From the NCBI GenBank assembly GCA_001695595.3, contig MBPM02000070.1:186001-250000 (forward strand): a DNA stretch of 64,000 nucleotides, in the 5' to 3' direction. The notes under the pieces were generated by a model. That model saw only the letters and a list, made by a program, of their open reading frames with translations. It was not told where the DNA came from and searched no databases. Shown here piece by piece: positions 59,305 to 64,000 of this stretch. The position numbers were made by a program, and so were the translations under genes. This DNA is from Plasmopara viticola. Its lineage: Eukaryota; Oomycota; Peronosporomycetes; Peronosporales; Peronosporaceae. Position 1 is the first letter of the stretch. Each line of letters opens with the position of its first letter.

Positions 59305-60935
59305 ATGCGCCTCCTCATCCTCGCACGTACTGCCATCATTTTCTTTTTTTATGTTGGCACTTGTTTTGGCACTACCTCGAGCACAAGACGCGATAAAAAC
59401 ATTAAATCCTCGTTTAATGGCACGAACGAGGAAGCGAGAGAAAATGGAGTGGTGGATTATCTTGGTCAATCGGCTGTGCGCATGGCTAAACGGAAATTCG
59501 GAACAGCCGAGGCGATTGAGGATTTTTTGAGCAAACTTACAAAAAGCCCAAGATACAATAGCGATATTCGCTGTATGATGGAGAAAGATAATTTTTGGCA
59601 ATCAACGGAAAAAGAAATGGACGTTTGGTTGCAGGGAAAGATTAACCCAAAGACAGTTTTTTCGTACTTGAAACTTGAAAGCGTCGTTCAACAAGAATTG
59701 GACCTAGTCGCACTGAAGTACGACCCCAAGCTTATTTTGTGGTTTCGCTATATTTTAAGGTTCAGGCGCATGGACAGCACGGGTTCAAATTACGCAGCAT
59801 TTGACAACAAGTCGCTAGTGGAGTTTCTGGCCGAACAATTTCGGCTACAAAATAATCTAAAATTGTCGCTTTCGCTTCACGATGAAACACTCTTCAATCC
59901 GTATGTACCAGTAGTGTCACTGTTCGACTCTTATCGAGACGAGCAGGGTATGGAGGACTTTGCTGCGGATATGCTGGCGTATATGGTCACGGACTCGATC
60001 ACCACGGAACTTTTGCTTAATACATGGCTTCGAAAGCAGGAGTCACCAGAAACAATTTTCAATGACTTGCATCTCGAATATGACGAAGGTCTGTCTCATA
60101 CTAGCGATGTGACTGTGTTTACTGTGTGGCTGCAATACGTCAAGAAGTGCTTAGATTCAGGTGTTGTGGACTTTGACATTGTCCGCTTTGTTAATTTGAA
60201 ATTGCTGTTAATGTATACGCCGCGTGCAAAGGTTATGTTCGAGTCCAATGCGCTTGAGAGTGTGTTGGGAGATGTCGAATACAAGACTTCGAACCTTGCA
60301 GCGCGTGTGCGAGACATATGGCGGCGCTTTCCTCAAGACTTGTTTTTTTTTCGGAGACTTTATGGCCAGAAGATTACGCAAAACAATATTCACAAGTTCG
60401 TGGGAGTCATTGCGTCTATAGGCTTCTATGTGGAATCGAAGCCTTTCAATGGCGATCTAATGTTTGATTTGTTGAATAAAAAGCATTCGTTGATGAAGTC
60501 GTCATACTTTTTCAAGGGCTTGAGCAATCAGTCGAACGCCTTAGATTACCGACACTAAGTGCGCAACGTGTCGTGAAGAGTTATGCACACACTATGGTGC
60601 AGTACCTTTTCGATCCCTCTTCCATGTTACAACTTTCACACCTGGACACGCATCCCGAAGTGAAATTAGATCAACTCATTTCTAACAATGTCGATGTTTC
60701 GATTATCAAGGAGTGGTTCCCAATTTTCGTGGCGCATTATCGGCGTGTGGAAAAGAAAAGTATTAGAGAAGCCATTGTCGATGTAATACTATTATTGCAT
60801 AAAAAATTGCCGTATACTGGAGATTCGCGCGTTTCGTGGCTGACGATAGTTGGGGATTTACAGGAAGAAGACGCTCGTATTCAATCAGCTTTAAAATACC
60901 TGCAGCACATGGATAGAGAGCCGGTTGATCATTAG
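59305..60935 (+). pseudogene. LWY-type effector 4 with a single frameshift
   Basis: Opposite orientation to the other three. The signal peptide is residues 1-22 (ending CFG). The linker is shorter than in effectors 1 and 2 and carries EEAR at 42-45 but no RXLR. Both W-L...P-(K/E)-T-x-F-x-x-L-x-L modules are present. The first frame ends at 60,558. Homology leaves it at about 60,488 in the conserved KHS-D-E-V-V region, consistent with a one-base loss, and the remaining C-terminus is intact in another frame to a stop at 60,933-60,935. It is the most divergent of the four paralogues. A sequencing or assembly error should be excluded before calling it dead. Confidence 0.85.
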
Positions 60936-61930
60936 GATCATCGAGGTGGTTTGTGTTGGGTGCATGTTTCGGATGTCGGTCTCAAATCTAACAATAGAAT
61001 TAAGACTTGAACCCAGTTCCGTGGCAACTCTTCTTGTCTGTGTTCCTCTTTTGTTTGTGACCTCTACACATTCACTTTGATGAGAAGACGAGGTCGTCGA
61101 CACGACGAATCAACCGCTAACTCTACTTCAATAGGATAAATCACATGATACGTGTAAAGTAGAGTTCGGTTAACAAGCTTATACAAGTGTACTCGAGAAT
61201 TGCGCGAATTATCAGAAGTACAAACCACTGCAAAATGAATATTGTAGTAGCCAAGAGGAGAAGCACAAAGTTGGTAAAATGCGCTTGAATGTTTCGCTGA
61301 TAGTAATGTGGGCTCTGCCAGATTCTCATTGTGTTTAGAGATCCTTCAAGTACGACCACACAGTGGTGACTTTTACTAGTAAATTTTTAATCTCGGCTTT
61401 TCTGCATCAATTTAGTGTAGACTCGATCGTGAAAGCTTCCCCGAATGAGAAGCGTTGCTTATATGACTGTCTGTATCACCAATTAAGTTGTGCGCTTTAC
61501 TTTACGTGTCACTCTAAGCTGTCGCGTGCCTACTCAGTGGGTAAAAGTCTCTTCTCGATGTGTTTTGATTTGAGGATGGCTAATCACGTGAGTTTGTGCT
61601 CAACTGATATGGTTTACATTGCTGCTTTGCGTAAGCAGTCACGTAAGTGCACACGTAACGTATTTGTTCAGACATCAAGTCAACACTAAACATAACTTTA
61701 TCTGTTTTTTCGGTTCAGCGGAGCACCGCGTAACTGATGCTTGCACTGCTGTCGACTATCTCGACTTGACTGAGATAAGATTTTGTTTTGGCCTCGACTA
61801 ATTGACAACGCAATTCACGCTATCAAAGCAATAGTCGCGGGTAACAACACGTTCGACCTTGCACCATTAGTGTATTGGCTTCGGTCGATCAGACATCAAT
61901 TTTAAGCACAGCACTACGAATAATACTTAA
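60936..61930. repeat. 3' flank of effector 4, part 1
   Basis: Non-coding. The region 61,540-61,880 matches the reverse of about 22,030-22,420 and the plus strand of 34,400-34,700. It is interrupted by the LINE at 61,931. Confidence 0.6.
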
Positions 61931-63040
61931 TGTAATGTAATGTATTACGTTATCGCGTTGCCAAGGTATGCACGTGCTAGGCTCAGTCTGGCTAGTCCAC
62001 GGCATAGAATGGTGTCCGCATACGTCGAGTCTTGTTCGGCGGGCAGTGCATCCAGCACCGAGGTCGTATGGGTCTTCCATTTCTTTCGGTCTTGTGCAAG
62101 GGTACGTACCACTTCGAGGTCTTGTGCTGTCCGGAGTCGAAAGCCGGAGCCACGGGAAACAAGATTGTGGTCGAGTGTCGAGGGGAGCGTGGTGCGGGGA
62201 CGTCCGCGCCATTTTGCTGCGGTGAAGAAGAAGTAGGCACGCATCTGGAGGTTAGCTGGAATGTCGGGATTGCGGCGAAGTACATGGCCAAACAGGCGCC
62301 AGCGAGCTTGTGTCAGTCGTAGTCTCAGCGGCCGCTCATCACAGAGGTCGTAGAGTCTTGCATTCGAAATGGGTCGGGGGTAGCGATAGCCAAGAGCGTA
62401 GCGAAGCTGGCGGCGATGGAAACCCTCGAGGCCGTAGAGCTCTGACTTGGTAAGAGCCCAGTTGTACAGCAGAATCGGTAGAACGTAGGTGTTGTACAAT
62501 CGAATGCGTGTCTTGGGTGAGATGAACGTGGGGCGGAGCCAGACGGACCAGAGGCGGTGGAGCGCGAGGGTGGCCAGGGACTTGCGTCGGGATAGATCTT
62601 TAATATCGCCGAAGAGTGTTCCGAGCTTCTTAGTGTGGTGCCAGGTTTCTTCTCGGGATCGGTCGTGTCGAGTGGCGCCCGACGGGTTGCAGTGGCGGCG
62701 GATTTCGGTGACTTCAGTCTTGGCTTCGTTTTTTTTTTAGGGTTAGAAGGAAGTCATCAATGCGGTGCTCACCTCTATCGTAAATCTTGGTTTCTCGGAG
62801 GCCAAGGATATCGACGCGGTAGCGCCGGAGATCTTCGGGGAGTGTTACGTGCTTCTTGCGCTTCGAACCTAGAGAATTCACATTAAAGGAGCCAATCCGG
62901 ATGCGGTTGGCGCGGTCAAGGGCGTGGAAGGGGGTTTGGCCTGGTGCTGGAGACCGTCGCGTCGAGGGTGAGACTCGTTAGAGACCTGCAGATGCCCGAG
63001 AGCACCTGCCCGAAACGCGCGAGCATTAAGCCCCCGCGCT
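61931..63040 (-). mobile_element. LINE copy with both ends but an internal deletion
   Basis: Both natural ends are present. The 5' head near 63,040 equals the head of the short derivatives. It is followed (62,936-62,745, minus) by the start of an apurinic-type endonuclease domain (RIGSFNVNSL, then VDILGLRETKI). Sequence then jumps near a T-run at 62,729-62,738 to the C-terminal reverse transcriptase part (62,700-61,970, as in 51,629-52,406) and the TAATGTAATG tail. The endonuclease C-terminus and RT core are deleted. A 7-bp TSD, ATACTTA, is at 61,924-61,930 and 63,041-63,047. Confidence 0.85.
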
Positions 63041-63116
63041 ATACTTAGTACAGTAATATACAAAGTTGATTCTAATATATACTTAGTACAGTAATATACA
63101 AAGTTGATTCTAATAT
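63041..63116. repeat. Perfect 38-bp tandem duplication
   Basis: 63,041-63,078 and 63,079-63,116 are identical. The first unit begins with the LINE target-site duplication, so the duplication lies right beside the insertion. Confidence 0.9.
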
Positions 63117-63640
63117 CAGGGCAGCGCATGTTACTAAAACAGGCCGTATAAAATGTCAGAGTCATTCAGTGCGAAACGCGCTTTCTCCCCAAGTATGCTG
63201 GTCTTGGCTTGATTGTTGGAGGTCATTTTAATTAATGAGGTTGGCAATGGTGAACTTCATGCGCATTATTTATACGACCAAGTTTACGCCACGGAGGAAA
63301 AGTGCAGTGGGGATACTTAGTAGTTGCGTTTCATACTTTTGTTATTAAGCGCTAATGGTGTTATCGCACGTATTCTACTACGATTATCAATCCCCAAGTA
63401 ATTGATGGCGCAGCAAGTTTATTAACCTTTTTTTAATATGGCATAACTAAAGTTTTCAATGACGCTAAAATCTGGCGCCCACGAGAGCACGGCACTCGGG
63501 ACAGCTTGATTATGTCGCATCCATGATGCAATTTTCGTAGTAAGGTATATACAGAACAGTTATACAAAAAACATTGCGCGACTGTCAAGAGCGGAAGCTT
63601 CGTCTTCATTGTATTAGATGTTTCCCTTGGCTATAAAGCC
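63117..63640. repeat. 3' flank of effector 4, part 2
   Basis: 63,130-63,240 matches the reverse complement of 9,700-9,790 downstream of effector 1. This shows that the LINE at 61,931-63,040 interrupted a flank shared by all four effectors. Confidence 0.6.
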
Positions 63641-64000
63641 AAAATGTTTCTCGTGTTATTTATCGAAGTTTGATCATCTCTGCGGCACAAGACATATACT
63701 GCATGAATGCTCAAGGTGGGTGGGTAGGTAGATCTTATTACCATCAGTTGGTTACTAGAGCTCCTTTTTTAAATGGTGACTGTCCGATCGCACAAATAGC
63801 TGTGGCAACCAAATGTCAACAGAATTATTCGAAGAGGCTGCAGGCGAGCGCGATCTCCCGATTTTTAGCCGCTTCCAGTAGCCCTAAAAAAAACGAAATC
63901 ACGATGAACAATAGGGAATAATAGGGCCATCAGAGCCTAGCTGAATAGTCGGGCAGATTCAGTGCCTCAAAAAGTTGCGAAGGATAAGGTTGGAGAACTG
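63641..64000 (-). repeat. Block K fragment, copy 4
   Basis: 63,765-63,860 matches 14,390-14,480 (inverted block K2). The order K, 3' flank, effector is thus kept here but on the opposite strand. No gene. Confidence 0.5.

Noticed and set aside
1..64000. tRNA, rRNA, CRISPR or riboswitch
   Set aside because: No cloverleaf-type, rRNA-like or regularly spaced repeat sequence was recognised; the organism is eukaryotic.

Overview
The window is intron-poor, moderately AT-rich eukaryotic DNA made almost entirely of mobile-element relics and secreted-effector genes. Signal peptide plus tandem WY/LWY-type modules in four paralogous genes, and a Crinkler (CRN) N-terminus with LxLFLAK-like and HVLVV motifs, point to a plant-pathogenic oomycete of the Peronosporales (Phytophthora or downy mildew). 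No housekeeping gene, tRNA, rRNA or CRISPR array was recognised. Species cannot be fixed from the sequence.

Layout. Much of the window is one module repeated by segmental duplication: an LTR-retroelement block with Ty3/gypsy integrase traces (G), a retrotransposon gag-like block (H, sometimes with a Ty1/copia RNase H end), an undeciphered block (K), the effector 3' flank, the LWY effector gene, its 5' flank, and a pogo/jerky-like DNA transposon. Unit 1 is 1-13,216 (effector 10,770-12,476, intact). The G-H-K-pogo part of unit 2 lies inverted at 13,531-21,085 and is followed by effector 2 (22,956-24,662, intact) and pogo copy B. Unit 3 is 26,926-37,869 (effector 3, broken). Unit 4 starts at 37,870 and runs to about 43,860. 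A Maverick/Polinton-like element (about 44,000-55,970) follows, with a protein-primed DNA polymerase B, an rve integrase with chromodomain and a capsid-like gene, all decayed, and a broken Crinkler in its interior. A further H block and a fourth effector on the opposite strand (59,305-60,935, one frameshift) close the window.

A LINE with an endonuclease and reverse transcriptase contributes two long truncated or deleted copies and four copies of a roughly 310-bp double-deletion derivative. Target-site duplications (TSDs) identify the insertions. At 13,204-21,411 the TSD halves of two insertions are swapped between two inverted copies, which records an inversion by LINE-LINE recombination. Smaller inversions have broken the Crinkler, the 3' end of effector 3 and pogo copy B.

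How it works together: the two intact LWY genes are presumably secreted host-targeted effectors. The surrounding repeats seem to have copied, recombined, inverted and pseudogenised them. The central parts of effectors 1 and 2 are almost identical while their ends and flanks differ, which suggests gene conversion.
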